A program made the position numbers and the translations under genes. From positions 186,001-250,000 of the forward strand of contig OZ025786.1 of assembly GCA_964019425.1 (NCBI GenBank): a stretch of 64,000 nucleotides of DNA, given 5' to 3'. The notes under the pieces were generated by a model, which was given only the letters and a program-made list of their open reading frames with translations, did not search any database and had not been told where the DNA came from. The DNA is from Flectonema sp. DT1601 (taxonomy: Eukaryota > Euglenozoa > Diplonemea > Diplonemida > Diplonemidae). Shown here one piece after another: positions 20,092 through 31,321 of the stretch; position 1 is the first letter of the stretch, and each line of letters begins with the position of its first letter.

Positions 20092-20585
20092 CTGCCGATC
20101 GCCTCATTCCACCATCCCTACATCAAACATCAGGAGAAGGTCTTCTCGGTGGAGAATGCGGATGGGCAGCGCTCAACTTCATTGCAGATCATTTATATAT
20201 CGATAGAATTAACTTCAGTTTTCTGCAAAACTACCAACAGCGATTTTATGAAGAATCTCTTAAAGTAGAACCGAACAACTCAGAGCATAAACCATCACCA
20301 GATGGTTGGTTCTCGCTACAAGTACTAAACATGGCTTGCATGACTAAATTCAACAGGAGAATCGAGTACTTCGTTAACCCAGCAGATTTCGAATATCCTG
20401 ATACAGTCGCAGCACTTATTCTGCATAAAGCGAAAACAAGGATGACTCACTTTATTGTTGCGCTAGTCTCATTTGAGTCCATGATCATCCGAGACATTCT
20501 TAAAGGCACAAAAGATTTAAGACTCCCTTTCGATCATTTTGACAAGATGTACCAAACTACGGATACCATTAAAAGCTCAGACTGA
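20092..20585 (+). pseudogene. Josephin-like cysteine protease fragment
   Basis: The open frame lacks an upstream ATG and emerges from GTGAAAAATC repeats, so it is either a 3' exon or a 5'-truncated copy. The pattern is that of Josephin-type deubiquitinases: a Cys in GGECGWAALN at the start of a helix, then DGWFSLQVLNMA (compare the conserved G.FSIQV segment of the ataxin-3 family), then a His in MTHFIVAL where the catalytic His is expected. About 165 residues remain, close to a Josephin domain. Such a protease removes ubiquitin chains. Here the neighbours are mobile elements, so the role is unknown. The family call is inference from motif order; other papain-like folds remain possible. Confidence 0.42.
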
Positions 20586-20724
20586 TATGGATGTTACAAT
20601 GACACCTGCGAATATAGGACCTTTGATGATATGCGAAGATAAAATAAAACGGAAATTGGATGACGACTCAACCATTAACTCGACTGTAATAGTGAAACGA
20701 CCAGACATCAAAAATTCAAATTGA

Positions 20725-21026
20725 GCAAAAGCAAATAAACATTGCTAGCCCTATCCTGGCGAGCTCCGATGGATTTTTATCTTTGAACGATAGCAACTTC
20801 AACATAGAATGAAGTCCCTTAGAACTTACTGATGAAGGCCTAAAAAGGGACAAGTAGTATAAGATTAAGGCCTGAAACTACATATTCTATTACCCTTTGA
20901 TGTTAGGAAACTGCAGAAATGAATACTTTTCTTTTATTAATCTCTACTTTTCTTATTCTCACTTTTCTGTTCTAAAATTAATGATACTAACATGTCTTTC
21001 TAGCTTGCATTTTACTACTTCTGTAG
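20725..21026. other. Spacer containing a dispersed repeat copy
   Basis: Positions about 20805-20885 resemble 61697-61795: both hold a GAAGTCC/AAAGTCC start, AGAACTTA, GATGAA and TAGTATAAGATTA followed by GCCTGAAA. No gene is seen. Confidence 0.45.
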
Positions 21027-21028
21027 TA

Positions 21029-22398
21029 CTGTAACTGTAAATAACATGGTGTATAAAAAATTTGGAGTATAACAACTTTGGATATAAAAAAGATGGTGGA
21101 TTCTTGGAAAAAAAACTTGGTGGATTTTTATAAAAAAGTATGAAAGTACACATTTTGACTGTAAAATGGTAGTTTTTTGAGTATGAAATTTTTCTGTAGG
21201 CAATCACACTATGCACAAATTTTTGAAAAAACGGGAGCCTTTTGAACCCCTGAAGACGTCGGTGAGCAAGGTGGAGCTGGATTTGATAAGGCAAGAGCAG
21301 AGGGTGAAAGAGCAACCAACTTCTCGCTGTTATGAGAAGTGGTCAAGGGAGGAGTTGCTTAACATCGGTGAGATGGTGAACTCTGCCACCAATGTGTCAA
21401 AGGCCATTGCCTTCTTCAACAAGGACCATAAGAAGAGATTAACAGTTGGCACGGCAGGCAGGGCAATGAAGCTCTTTACTGTGGAAGACGAAGGGAGAAC
21501 CACTAAAAGAAGGGCAGGTAAAATCTGGGAGACCCACCATCTTAACCACTGATGAGGAAGCAAGGGTGCTCGATTTAATTGAGAATATCCGTGCTTATGG
21601 TGGCTGTGTGTTTGCTTCTCTGGTTTCAAGCACAGCAAGGGGGATAGTGCTTGCAAGTGATACACCGGAATGTGTGGATTCTAGTTCCCTACAAGAAGTA
21701 TGGGCCTACAAGTTCCTGGTACGGAAGGGTTGGACACACCGTCGTGGAACCACTGCGAAAGTAGCGCCTGAAGCAGAACTTACATCAGCTCGGTCAAGGT
21801 TTCTAGAACGCATCTCCAGTGCTCGAATACATGGTTCAATTCCTGACAGCATGGTCATTAACTTTGACCACACCCAGTGCCTGATGCTTCCATCAAGCAA
21901 GTGCACCTTCAATGCCAAAGGTGCCAAGTCGGTGCCGATATCATTCACCTGATAAGCGGGGCGTCAGCGTAGTACTGGGTTGCTCGATGACAGGGGACAT
22001 GCTCCCAATGCAGGTCATCTACAAGGGAAAGACGGCTAGATCGACTCCACACAGCCGCCCTTGTCTCGAACACCGAAATGATGTGCTGTTAACCAGTAAT
22101 CTAAGAGGGTGGGCAAACGAAACAACAACCATTGAGTACCTTCAGAAGGCAATAGTCCCATACTTTATTAAAAAACGCCAGGAACTGGGACTTGAATCGG
22201 ATCACCCTGGCCTGTATATGACCAGTTTAAAAAAAAAAGGTCAAAAAAAAATTTTTTTTTTTTTGGAATCCGAATTTTGCTAAGTGTTTGTTGTGAATAA
22301 TTGTACTAAAAAAACTTTGGATATAATAAAGATGGTGGATTTGGCCATTTTTTGGCGATTTGGAGACTTTTTATACACCATGATATTTATAGTTACAG
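21029..22398 (+). mobile_element. Decayed pogo/Tigger-like transposon with TA duplication
   Basis: Inverted termini of about 31 bp lie at each end (left CTGTAACTGTAAATAACATG; the right end reads CTGTAACTATAAATATCATG on the minus strand). TA dinucleotides flank them at 21027-21028 and 22399-22400. The inside holds a broken transposase on the plus strand. TA duplication, TIR length and the DDE_1-type coding remnant together fit the pogo branch of Tc1/mariner. The element is 1370 bp, shorter than intact Tigger elements, and lacks the 3' catalytic part of the gene. Confidence 0.85.
21211..22231 (+). pseudogene. pogo/Tigger-like (DDE_1, CENP-B-related) transposase remnant
   Basis: Three overlapping pieces in different frames (21211-21552, 21566-21952, 21912-22231) cover an N-terminal helix-turn-helix-like region, a GRPTILTTDEEARV linker and part of the DDE_1 domain. 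The first catalytic Asp is visible in INFDHT, followed by KGAKSVPI, GCSMTGDMLPMQVIYKGKT and IVPYFIKKRQ, all at the positions known from Tigger transposases. The second and third catalytic residues are missing because the sequence runs into A/T runs at 22229. The frame breaks (near 21525 and 21940) mean no functional product. A mobile-element relic, not a host centromere protein. Confidence 0.8.
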
Positions 22399-22400
22399 TA

Positions 22401-23265
22401 TAATTATTTAGTGAATTTATGGATATCTCCTCCTTTAGTGACATTTTTTTAATCCAGGTAGGGAAAATGTGTGTTAAGGCAAGTATGGCGAAAAATCATG
22501 CTCAGTGTTGATTGTAATAAGTAATGATTTGCCTGTCATATCAAAAAAAAACATATTTCTCTCCCAACAGTACACATAGTTGAATTATGAAATGTTATCT
22601 TTGTAGATACCAGGTTGCGCAAATATCGAAAAATCACGTCACTTAACAGCTTGAATGAGAAAAAACACACAAAAACCTGTAGTGGTGGATACTGGAAATA
22701 TTATAATTGGTGATTTTTTTTTCTTTCCACACTTTTTTTCCCCACAAAACCAAAAAAAATATCAAAAAAGTACAGAACCATACCAAAAATTAAAAAAATT
22801 TTTTTTTCAAAAAAAAGCTAAAAAAAGCTAAATAGCTTAGCTTTAGCTCCAAAAAGCTTAGCTTTAGCTTTTAGCTTTTTGCACAAGTATGCAGATTGAT
22901 GTCCAAAAATTATCCAATGCCTTGATGGATGAGGAGGAGAAGCGCAATCCAGATAAGTTCCTAGCAACACGAAGTTATTATCTACACATTTGTTATCAAT
23001 GCTGAGACGAAACAGCAGTCAAATAAATATGTATCTTGATCATCAGATGGGAGTATTTGGGTGGACACACATTTAATATTCCACACAAGTCAGTATTATA
23101 TTCGTCTTTGTGATCAATTATATTTGGCTTGCGGTTTGTTTGTAGTAGTTCATCCTACAATATAAGAAACTTGGCTTTATTCATTCATCGATTGTAGGAA
23201 AGGTGATTAAATGTTAATTACTTATCATTAGGTGTACCTTCAACACATCAATAAATGGGTGTCGT
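22401..23265. other. Spacer with AGCTTTAGCT repeats
   Basis: AT-rich sequence. Around 22815-22885 are repeated AGCTTTAGCTT and GCTAAA motifs. A 38-codon frame at about 22890-23003 (MQIDVQKLSNALMDEE start) ends at a stop and is unassigned. A possible splice acceptor (CATTAG) near 23231 precedes the DENND6-like gene, so a 5' exon may lie here. Confidence 0.4.
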
Positions 23266-25160
23266 ATGATCCGCACAAATCGCTGGTTTCGCTGCGTCGG
23301 GTCAGTGCACTTTGATGTCTCACTTGGTCAAATAGTTGATTTAGTCTATCCAGTTGATCTTACAGAAGATGAAAGCTTCGAGATAGCATTCGCGTCTATC
23401 CCAGATGTTGGAACACATGATGAAGCGGTGGTTCACCATTTTATATTAAATGTTGGAGGGGATAGGGTTTTTGGAACCGCAAAATTCATGCAAAAATGGG
23501 ATGAAAGCGTTGATCGCGGTGCTGTTCAACGTGCTATTTTTCTTCTCTCACCACTACCATTTCCAAAATTAGCCGAACAAGTTATATCTGTTTTGAATAT
23601 CGATTCGACAAAAGATGACTTGGTACAACTGTGGAATACAATCTGTAGTTGGAATGAACCAATATGCTGCTCGGTGTTGAAGTCGTCTGTTCCTGTTGAA
23701 ATAAACTATGAGCTTCCATGTTTTAGGAGACGGGGTTATGATGGTCAAAGCCTTCCATATAGATGTCTGGTATGTGGGAAGCAACGAGTCCAGTAAGATA
23801 CCAGCATAGTACTATTACGGATGTGTCGTTTTTGATGGAGAAATTTGCTGCTCCGTTGAGCACTAAAACATCAAAAATACTCGGTGGTGCAGCGCATGAG
23901 GTTGGTCATCTTGCACTGAATCTTGCCCGAGCAGCGGCAGAGACTATGCCCGAGGACTCTCCCAAGAGTGAATCCGAATTACGAGAGCCCTCTGGACAAT
24001 CATCTGCGAGTTCATTTGTCCATCCTGGTTGCAGTACCATTAAACACCTTTATTCAGATCTTCCGCTTCTTACAGAAATCTTACCCATGCATGTGGGTCG
24101 TATTTTTAAGTTGTGGGAGCTTATCATATCAGGTCATACTGTTCAAGTAATATCTGAATCCGCGAGAGATGTTTCAATGGCAGCATTACTGTTAACCACT
24201 GTGATTGAACCACTGATTTACTGTGGTGATGTGCTGCCGTATATTACAATGCAAAGTAACAGAAATATTCATCCTCAATCATTAGTTGGTGGGGCGATTG
24301 TCGGATGTACTAATCCAGTGCTGCTATGTTCGCAAGCAGATGCTATTGATACAAAGTGTGCAGTGTTAACTATTGGTGAGGAATCAAAAATAGATGTATT
24401 AAGTAAACACAAAAAACTAACAGAAAAATCATCTCGGAAAAGTAGTGGATGCGTTAAGTCTGAGTTGCTATGCAATGGATTATTTCGGGTAAGTACGCCA
24501 GTGCTTAAACCTGTAGTGTCAGGAAAGGATATTAAGAATGAATTATCACTTTTAACACAAAGATTCATAGAACCAATTCATAACTATCTTCAAGATGTTC
24601 TTCAGCAATCGGCTCCAGGCATTTTTGTTGGAACTGCGTGGGGCTTCTTTTATACGAATAAGAATCTTGCTTCTAACTGTTCATTCGCTAATGCTTGGGA
24701 ACAGACAAGTAGTACTGATAAGCAACTCATAGAAAGACTGCCTCCCCCATTTTCGATGGCAGATTTATTAGATTTCGTCGAAAACGATTTTCTCACCAAC
24801 GGACACGTTGCAGTGGAATTACATGAAAACACACCTTCAGTTCCCTCTGTTGGTTGGAAACGAGGTAGGGATGTTCTTGACCTGTATAGGTCATTCCTAA
24901 CTACAGCGACTGCCCTTAATTTCATTGTTGATGTTTATAAAAGAGCTTTTCGTGATTTTATTTGTTCAGCAGACTTGCCGTCCCTCCTCCTTCACTTTTC
25001 TAAGTCCGAGACTAAGCTACAGTTCTTGTCTCAAATCGAATCGGTCTTTAATATTGAAAATGGAGCACCGATAGCTGATCGTTCACTTCTTAATGTTCTT
25101 CGAACATTGATGGGTCCGCTTCCTGTTTTCAGAGACGGATTAATGAAACAACTTCGATAA
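23266..25160 (+). CDS. DENND6: DENND6-like DENN-domain protein, about 619 aa
   Basis: DENN proteins of this family are exchange factors for Rab GTPases in endosomal recycling. The N-terminus has VHFDVSLGQIVDLVYP, the family's FDLELGQ...YP signature. The middle has LWELIISGHTVQVIS and GGAIVGCTNPVLL, the conserved LWELVL and GVTNPF blocks. The C-terminus has DLYRSFLTTATALNFI. Two frames (23266-23769 and 23805-25160) are needed. They join in phase across a 35-nt GT-AG segment (23770-23804), giving 619 residues, close to the usual length of about 600. A 35-nt intron is shorter than others in this window, so a 1-2 nt sequencing error is the alternative. A short Ser-rich insertion lies near residue 200. 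Confidence 0.8.
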
Positions 25161-25764
25161 ATTCGGTTTTGTTAGTCGGGACATCAACACCAGTAAAAGT
25201 CAGCTTCGTCTATCTGTTGTTCTACTCATTCAAATAATTAGTGTTGGTCTGCTTCGGAATAATAAATTCCGTGTAAAGTCCGTACTGCCATAATGAAATA
25301 GTAAAACCCACCTCTCAATAAATGAGTACTCTCAGAACGTTGTTCCTTGAAATGGTTTTTTTATTCTTTCGTTTCATTCTGGTACAGTTTTTTATGACAG
25401 TAAAAAATTGTTTCAAACAGGACTTTAGGTCAGGTTTCGCTTATATCTTTTTTCCTCTTCACCTCCCCCACGTTAACAAGGAACTTATATGGGTTACAGA
25501 AGATAAGATTTTCTAGCCTACAATTTTAACTCCGAGTCTTCTGTGTGAGAATGAAACCGAAAAAAATCAGCAATCAGTTTTTCTAGACTGCTGTTTTGCT
25601 TCTGCATTCCCTGTAGTTGTTTCCTGGCCACTTATACTATCCATTTGAATGAAAACTGTTGTGTTATGATGTCTTGGGAGAGGCATAAGGTTTTGATAAT
25701 GAGTGTTTCTTCTTTTAATATAAATCATTAAATAACTTACTAAACAGCTACACTAGTAATTAGA
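25161..25764. other. Intergenic spacer
   Basis: AT-rich with no recognisable gene; likely the 3' end of the DENND6-like gene and the promoter of the PG-rich/SAM gene. A short frame at 25322-25516 has no recognisable content. Confidence 0.5.
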
Positions 25765-27608
25765 ATGAGTTATCGCTCAGGAAGTGTGTCTCCAAGAGAG
25801 ACTTATTCACCTCGTGATGGGTCTCAAAGATCGACTCCACGTATGGTTTCAAGCATTAGAGTGAACTCATTATCACCAGTTGGGTCAAGAAAGGCATCAT
25901 TGAGACCAAGGTATCAAAAATCAACAAAAACATCTCGAGTAAGATATAAAGATGATGATGTTACTCCTGGTGTTGGTTCATACAGCGTTTCAAGACCTTC
26001 CGTTATATCTGAAATAAGAGGTTTTGATAATAGAGGACTGCAAAGAACATCATTCGGAAACTCTCAACGCTACTTCGAATACCAATCTCACCAAGGATCT
26101 GATTCACCAGGTGTTGGTAAATACAACAACAATAAAGATATTGTTTACAAAGCAAAGAATCATCGTCATGGAGGACCACAACCGATGGGATACCAAAAAG
26201 ACAAACCTCAAGGTACAGATCCTTGTATCTATAAAGGAACACTTGTATTCCAAAGACCCAGTAACAGTGGTACTGCAGGTCCAGGAACATATGAAACTTA
26301 TAGATCGGATTTTGACTTAATTGGAGGAAACAAAAGAACACACAATGTCAAATATATTAAACAAGTTACGGAAGGTCAACGGGCTGGTCGCTCTGGATTG
26401 AATCGCCCTCAAGATCATAATATGCCAAATAGACAATTTCATTTCTCTGTTGCTTCTGCTCCCAAAGCGATGCGGAATGAATCGTCGGGTGTGAGACGGT
26501 CCATTTCAGCACCTGCTCCGGTTCGTATGTCTTCCCCGACTCCGTTACCCCCTGCAACTATCATGGAGCTTCCCATCCCTGGGATGAAGAAGGAGTATGT
26601 ATATTATTATTGTTACAACAGGTTTCTGAATAGTTAGTTAGTTGTTAGTTGTTAATTTTTTTTTTTTTGTTTTTTTTTTTTTTTGGGATTTTTATTTTGT
26701 TAGTAAACTCTTATTTGATATAAATTGATGTATTTCTCAAACTAAGAAAAACAAAACAGAAAACCAAAAGTTGCAGCCGTTTCGTTATCAAAGGTCAACC
26801 GAAATGGAAATCGACACGCCATTAACTCAAGCAGGTTAGGGAGCACCAGCTCAGTATGTGTCTTTTCTTTTATCTGATGAAGAACATAAACATGAATGAT
26901 ATTAATTTATCGAATAATCAGACATTGGGAAGTTGCAATCAGGATTTCTCATGCCAGCATTATTTGTTATTCAATGGCTAACTTGCTGAGTATGAAACAA
27001 AAAAAAAACAAAAAAACCAAAAAAAAAAAAAAAAACAGAAAACAAAGAAGCGCGCTACTCCTAACCCATACCATCGCAAGCCACCGGGTTTGTCACTGGG
27101 TACAATTAATCAGGGTTGCGTTTCATTTAACAGCGGGTCAAATGGAACGAATACGAACGCGTCATCACCAACTGTGGGAACTGGTACACCAATATTACCA
27201 CGTAGTGGTAGCATTCAGTTGGGGGCATCGGTAAACACTACGAAGCCAATAACTCCAAAGGACCCTGCAGAAATTGAAAACCGATTAAGTATTGCAGCCC
27301 AAGAAGTTGCAGACTTTTTAAATGAATTAAATCTGTCAGCATACAGTGAATCACTTGTAGATGAGGGATATGATGACATTCGATCGCTTAGAACTTTAAC
27401 GGAAAGTGATTTAGTCGAACTCGGTTTCAGAAAAGGTCATCGTGCTCGTCTAATCCAAGCAGTTAAAGAGATGACTATGACTACTCCTAGAGACACATCA
27501 ATTACTCCTCAGGAGCAATCTATGTGTGAGCAATCGCACACTCCAGAAGACCAACCATACACTCCACGGAATCCTTCTGAATCAGTCCACAGCGCAGCAA
27601 CTTTATAG
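25765..27608 (+). CDS. Sperm-tail PG-rich repeat plus SAM-domain protein, 497 aa, three exons
   Basis: Exons 25765-26594, 26760-26853 and 27039-27608 join in phase (2, 0). The donors are both GTATGT and the acceptors CAG. Exon 1 holds at least three SHIPPO/STPGR-type motifs (TPGVGSY, SPGVGKY, GPGTYE), known in proteins lining flagellar microtubules. Exon 3 encodes a SAM domain (about residues 394-455: VADFLNELNLSAYSESL, then DLVELGFRKGHRARLI), a protein-protein interaction fold. The linker is basic and Ser/Gly/Thr-rich. Read without splicing, exon 1 ends at a spurious stop at 26637 and exon 3 has no ATG, so the gene could be mistaken for two. The flagellar role is inferred from the repeat class. 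Confidence 0.82.
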
Positions 27609-28729
27609 AACGATAGGCTTTTTGAGGTACACAGAATCTCGTTGTTGTTAGTAATGAATACTAACTTAGTATCGTAGAGATGTTTCAATGTGAGTTTATT
27701 CTTTTGCCTCTGAGATTAATTATTGTACTTTGCGTCTTTGTAATCGCTTTTAAGGTTGAGGGTGTTGCCTTTTGTAGTGATAGGTGTGATTCATGGGGAA
27801 AAAAAAAAAAAAAAAAAAAGAAAAGATAAAAAGATAAAATGCTTTGTACCTGTATGCTAGAGAATTACAAGAACAAAAAAAAAAAAAAAAAAAAAAAAAA
27901 ATCTCGCAAAAATGAACAATACAAACCTATTACTTAACTTTAACAGCAGTCCTTGCAATTCTGTTGATTTTAGTGAAATTATTTTGTGTTGCTGAATTAG
28001 AAATGTATTCCTTGCTTGTTCTTAGCGAATAATTATTTATTTAATTTTTTTTTTTTTTTTTTTTTTTGGGTTGTCGTCATACCATTGATGTCCTTCTCCC
28101 CAAAAAAAAAAAAAAAAAAGAAAACATTCGACGTTCTTGGTTTGCTTCCTTTTGAAAGAGCTTTCTATTATGAGCGATTCTTATTTATATGATAATATTT
28201 ATTATTATTATTTTTATTATTATTATTTATTGTAAAGTCCTACGAGTGTTACGTCAATTTTCACCTCCTGTTTCTGAGTGAAGAGATTCGCTGATTGCCT
28301 GTCCTCCAATGAAAAAAATCTAGAAGATGGACGTGTAGAATACCCTCCCTTCCCTTCCCTTCCCTTCCCAAGGACTAGATGACGAATATTGTAAGCAAAC
28401 TCCTCCTCAGGGAAAGCTTACCCCATGATGTATAGCCTGTTAGCACAGGTATTCTTTCTGGTGTTGTGGTATTTCTTATTGTTAAACTGTTTTTTTCGTT
28501 ATTTCGGTTTGCCGGTTACAGAAAAGGGGTTTCTTTTTTTTTTTTTTTTTTTTCCCTTGTTTATTTTTATTGCTTATTCATTCATTAAAACCCTACCAGT
28601 GCTTTATATAAGTACCTGTTGCAGAACTGTTCGTATGATCGTTTAAATGTTTGTTGTGATTGTTTTGAGTTTTCTTAATAAATCCACTCTGTTGTTAGAT
28701 TCTATTGGCTCACTTCCAAAACAAATAAA
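27609..28729. other. Intergenic spacer with microsatellites
   Basis: Contains A18-A30 and T20-type runs, a TTATTA-rich tract near 28196-28230 and a (CCCTT)n-like tract near 28346-28370. No gene is seen. The last part (TCACTTCCAAAACAAATAAA before 28730) is the RPL35A leader. Confidence 0.55.
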
Positions 28730-29175
28730 ATGGGAAAGTCCAAGACCAACGTACGTCTCTTTCAGCCAGCTGTCATGACTGGGTTCAGACGTAGTCAGCG
28801 CCACCAGACTCAGCACACTTCTTTGTTGAAGATTAAGAACGTTCAGACCAAGGACGACACCGAGTTCTACTGCGGTAAGCGTGTCGCCTACGTCTTCAAG
28901 GCAAAGACCAAGGTATGTAAGGTTACGATGTAGCTTGTAGAAATTCTGTTGTGTACTTTTTGTGATGTTAGAAAATAAAAAAAACTAAACAACAGGCTAA
29001 CCACACCCGTTCTGCCCAGAACCCAAAGATGAAGTCGAGAGTTCGCGTTATGTGGGGACGTGTCACCCGTTCCCACGGAAACAACGGAGCCGTCAGAGCC
29101 AAGTTCTCACCAAACCTCCCAGCCCAGGCCCTTGGAAAGAAGGTTAGAGTGTACATGTACCCAAGCCGTATCTAA
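28730..29175 (+). CDS. RPL35A: Ribosomal protein L35A (eL33), copy 1, 120 aa
   Basis: Exons 28730-28912 and 28996-29175 are separated by an 83-bp intron (GTATGT...CAACAG). The product is a 60S ribosomal subunit protein. [18 protein letters not shown] in exon 1, and [20 protein letters not shown] and [10 protein letters not shown] in exon 2, match the conserved body and C-terminus of eL33. The N-terminal extension [20 protein letters not shown] is typical of eukaryotic forms. The intron falls in the middle of the protein, and translation ends with the family's usual PSRI. The second, nearly identical copy lies 843 bp downstream in the same direction. Confidence 0.95.
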
Positions 29176-29572
29176 GTTTAGTTGGCTTTGGAAGTGCAAC
29201 CGTGAGCCTTAATATCAGTTAGTTGAATGAAGTAAAAAAAGTAATCATTTGAACGAGTTTAACTCTTTTGAGTAATAATTCATATTTAATACAGGAAGTA
29301 CTTTATGGAGAAGTCATTGGGGAAGAGGCCAGTCCGTAGAGGAAAAAATGCATCAGGCGATTATCGTTGTGGAGATATGAAGTGCGTACACATCACAAGA
29401 TATTTTTATGTATTCAGTTGGGAGAATTATTATTCACCTCTTTGAGATTGAAGTGTGAGTTATTAAAACCTTGTGAAGTCTTTCTTGACTTCGATGTGTT
29501 TCGTAAAGAAGGATGTTATTATTCTCCTTTACCCCCTCTCATTAGATTATCGTGACGAGGAAAACAAATAAA
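29176..29572. promoter_or_regulatory. Spacer between the two RPL35A copies
   Basis: 397 bp holding the 3' end of copy 1 and the leader of copy 2. Both ATGs follow the same short leader AAAACAAATAAA, but the sequence further upstream differs, so the duplicated block starts close to the start codon. No other gene is seen. Confidence 0.5.
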
Positions 29573-30018
29573 ATGGGAAAGTCCAAGACCAACGTACGTC
29601 TCTTTCAGCCAGCTGTCATGACTGGGTTCAGACGTAGTCAGCGCCACCAGACTCAGCACACTTCTTTGTTGAAGATTAAGAACGTTCAGACCAAGGACGA
29701 CACCGAGTTCTACTGCGGTAAGCGTGTCGCCTACGTCTTCAAGGCAAAGACCAAGGTATGTAAGGCTACGATGTAGCTTGTAGAAGTTCTGTTGTGTACT
29801 TTTTGTGATGTTAGAAAATAAAAAAAACTAAACAACAGGCCAACCACACCCGTTCTGCCCAGAACCCAAAGATGAAGTCGAGAGTTCGCGTTATGTGGGG
29901 ACGTGTCACCCGTTCCCACGGAAACAACGGAGCCGTCAGAGCCAAGTTCTCACCAAACCTCCCAGCCCAGGCCCTTGGAAAGAAGGTTAGAGTGTACATG
30001 TACCCAAGCCGTATCTAA
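29573..30018 (+). CDS. RPL35A: Ribosomal protein L35A (eL33), copy 2, 120 aa
   Basis: Exons 29573-29755 and 29839-30018, with an 83-bp intron at the same site as copy 1. The intron differs from that of copy 1 at only about two positions, and exon 2 at one obvious synonymous site (GCC for GCT). The encoded proteins appear identical. ATG at 29573 is chosen because it matches copy 1; an in-frame GTG further upstream is not a start. Near identity including the intron points to recent duplication or gene conversion. Both copies look functional. Confidence 0.95.
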
Positions 30019-30290
30019 GTTTAGTTGGTTTTGGAAGTACTTCTTAATCTTTAAGTAAGTCGAGTTGGTTCCTGGCACTAAACAAATGAAAGTTAACTAC
30101 TGAATTGTTTAGTACCACCTTTCCCGGTATCATTGATAATTGTGTTTTTGTATTATTCTTTATTTTATAATATTATTTCCTCTACAGTGCAGCTTATTAA
30201 ATATGGTGTCGAGGATAGTCTTTGTGATTTGATATGACTGTCTGAATGTTATATTATCCTTTCCACCCTTTAGTTGATTTACTCTTAACT

Positions 30291-30491
30291 ATGCCATACG
30301 CAGGAATGAGACACGCTGGGTACAACACGGGTGGTTATGGTCAGTTTCTTTCAAATGTTGATGCTCAACAAGACACTACAATCAATAGAGGATCGACACC
30401 AACTGTAAGACTTCCAAATCAATTCTTTACTGGAGGATTTAGTGATGACAGCACTTGGCAGCCAACGACATTTGGTACCAGTAAGAAGTGA
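30291..30491 (+). CDS. Small conserved-pair protein A, 66 aa
   Basis: ATG at 30291 is chosen because it aligns with the start of the paralogue 465 bp downstream. The 66-residue product begins MPYAGMRHAGYN and contains QFLSNVDAQQDTTINRG, RLPNQFFTGGFSDDSTWQPT and a basic end. It is 56/66 identical to the next gene. It is Gly/Asn/Gln/aromatic-rich, with no signal peptide, membrane segment or known domain. I do not recognise a family. Conservation of the protein between the two copies, while the flanks differ, argues strongly for real coding. Confidence 0.75.
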   Translation: MPYAGMRHAGYNTGGYGQFLSNVDAQQDTTINRGSTPTVRLPNQFFTGGFSDDSTWQPTTFGTSKK

Positions 30492-30755
30492 ACAGTGTTT
30501 GGATAGCCAAAAAAAAAAAGGTACACAAAATAAATATCGAACCCAACCTTCACAACAGAGATATCATCAAAGTCCTCTTGTCACACCGTATGAGTATTTG
30601 TGTACCAATTGTCAACTTTCTATTTTTCTTTTTTTTTTTTTTTTGCTTATTACTTTTACACTACTTAAGATTGTATGCTTACGCTCTTTTTTAGACTCGA
30701 AAAAGGTACCCTTTTTATACCTCTCATTCTTACAGTATAACTTTACACACGAACA

Positions 30756-30965
30756 ATGCCACTTGCTGGAATGAGACACGCAGGATACAACTCGGGTAAC
30801 AATGGACAATTCCTTTCAAATGTTGACGCTCAACAGGATACGACTATTAATAGAGGAACTACCCCGACTATGAGATTACCTAATCAGTTCTTTACTGGAG
30901 GGTTCAGTGATGACAGCACTTGGCAACCAACAAAATACGGAATTAGTAAAAGAGGACAACTGTAA
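30756..30965 (+). CDS. Small conserved-pair protein B, 69 aa
   Basis: Paralogue of the gene at 30291: MPLAGMRHAGYN, then the shared QFLSNVDAQQDTTINRG and FFTGGFSDDSTWQPT blocks, ending KRGQL (three residues longer). Most nucleotide differences fall at third codon positions or between similar residues, as expected under purifying selection. ATG follows CACACGAACA. No function can be assigned. It lies downstream of a T-rich spacer that differs from the spacer before copy A. Confidence 0.75.
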   Translation: MPLAGMRHAGYNSGNNGQFLSNVDAQQDTTINRGTTPTMRLPNQFFTGGFSDDSTWQPTKYGISKRGQL

Positions 30966-31321
30966 GCATCGTTGCTTATTAGGTGAAGCACACAATATTG
31001 TTGGACTGCTTCGAGGAAAAAAAAAAAAAAAAAAGGTTTCATTCAAAGTTATCATCCTACACAAATAAAATTAGCGAAATATTTTTAAAAAGACAAAAAA
31101 AAACAAGCAAAAAAAAAAAAAAAAGCAAGTCAAATACACAACCAAGATTATCTTAAAGCCATCCATACTGAAATACTTTTTTAATTATCCTATTTTTCTT
31201 TTGCAGATGATAAGTGTTTGTCCTCACCACCAATGTAGTTATAAAGCTGTTTTTTTCTTCTTTTTTTTCTTCTTTCGCAAACTCAGTCACGTTATTATTT
31301 CAACAAAGTTTCCTAATTAAA
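30966..31321. other. Intergenic spacer
   Basis: A- and T-run-rich, with no gene seen. A TTTTGCAG-type acceptor at about 31200-31206 could end a leader intron of the PDI gene. Confidence 0.4.

Noticed and set aside
28425-28646. Hydrophobic 73-residue frame before RPL35A
   Set aside because: Phe/Leu-rich translation of T-rich DNA; no conserved motif.
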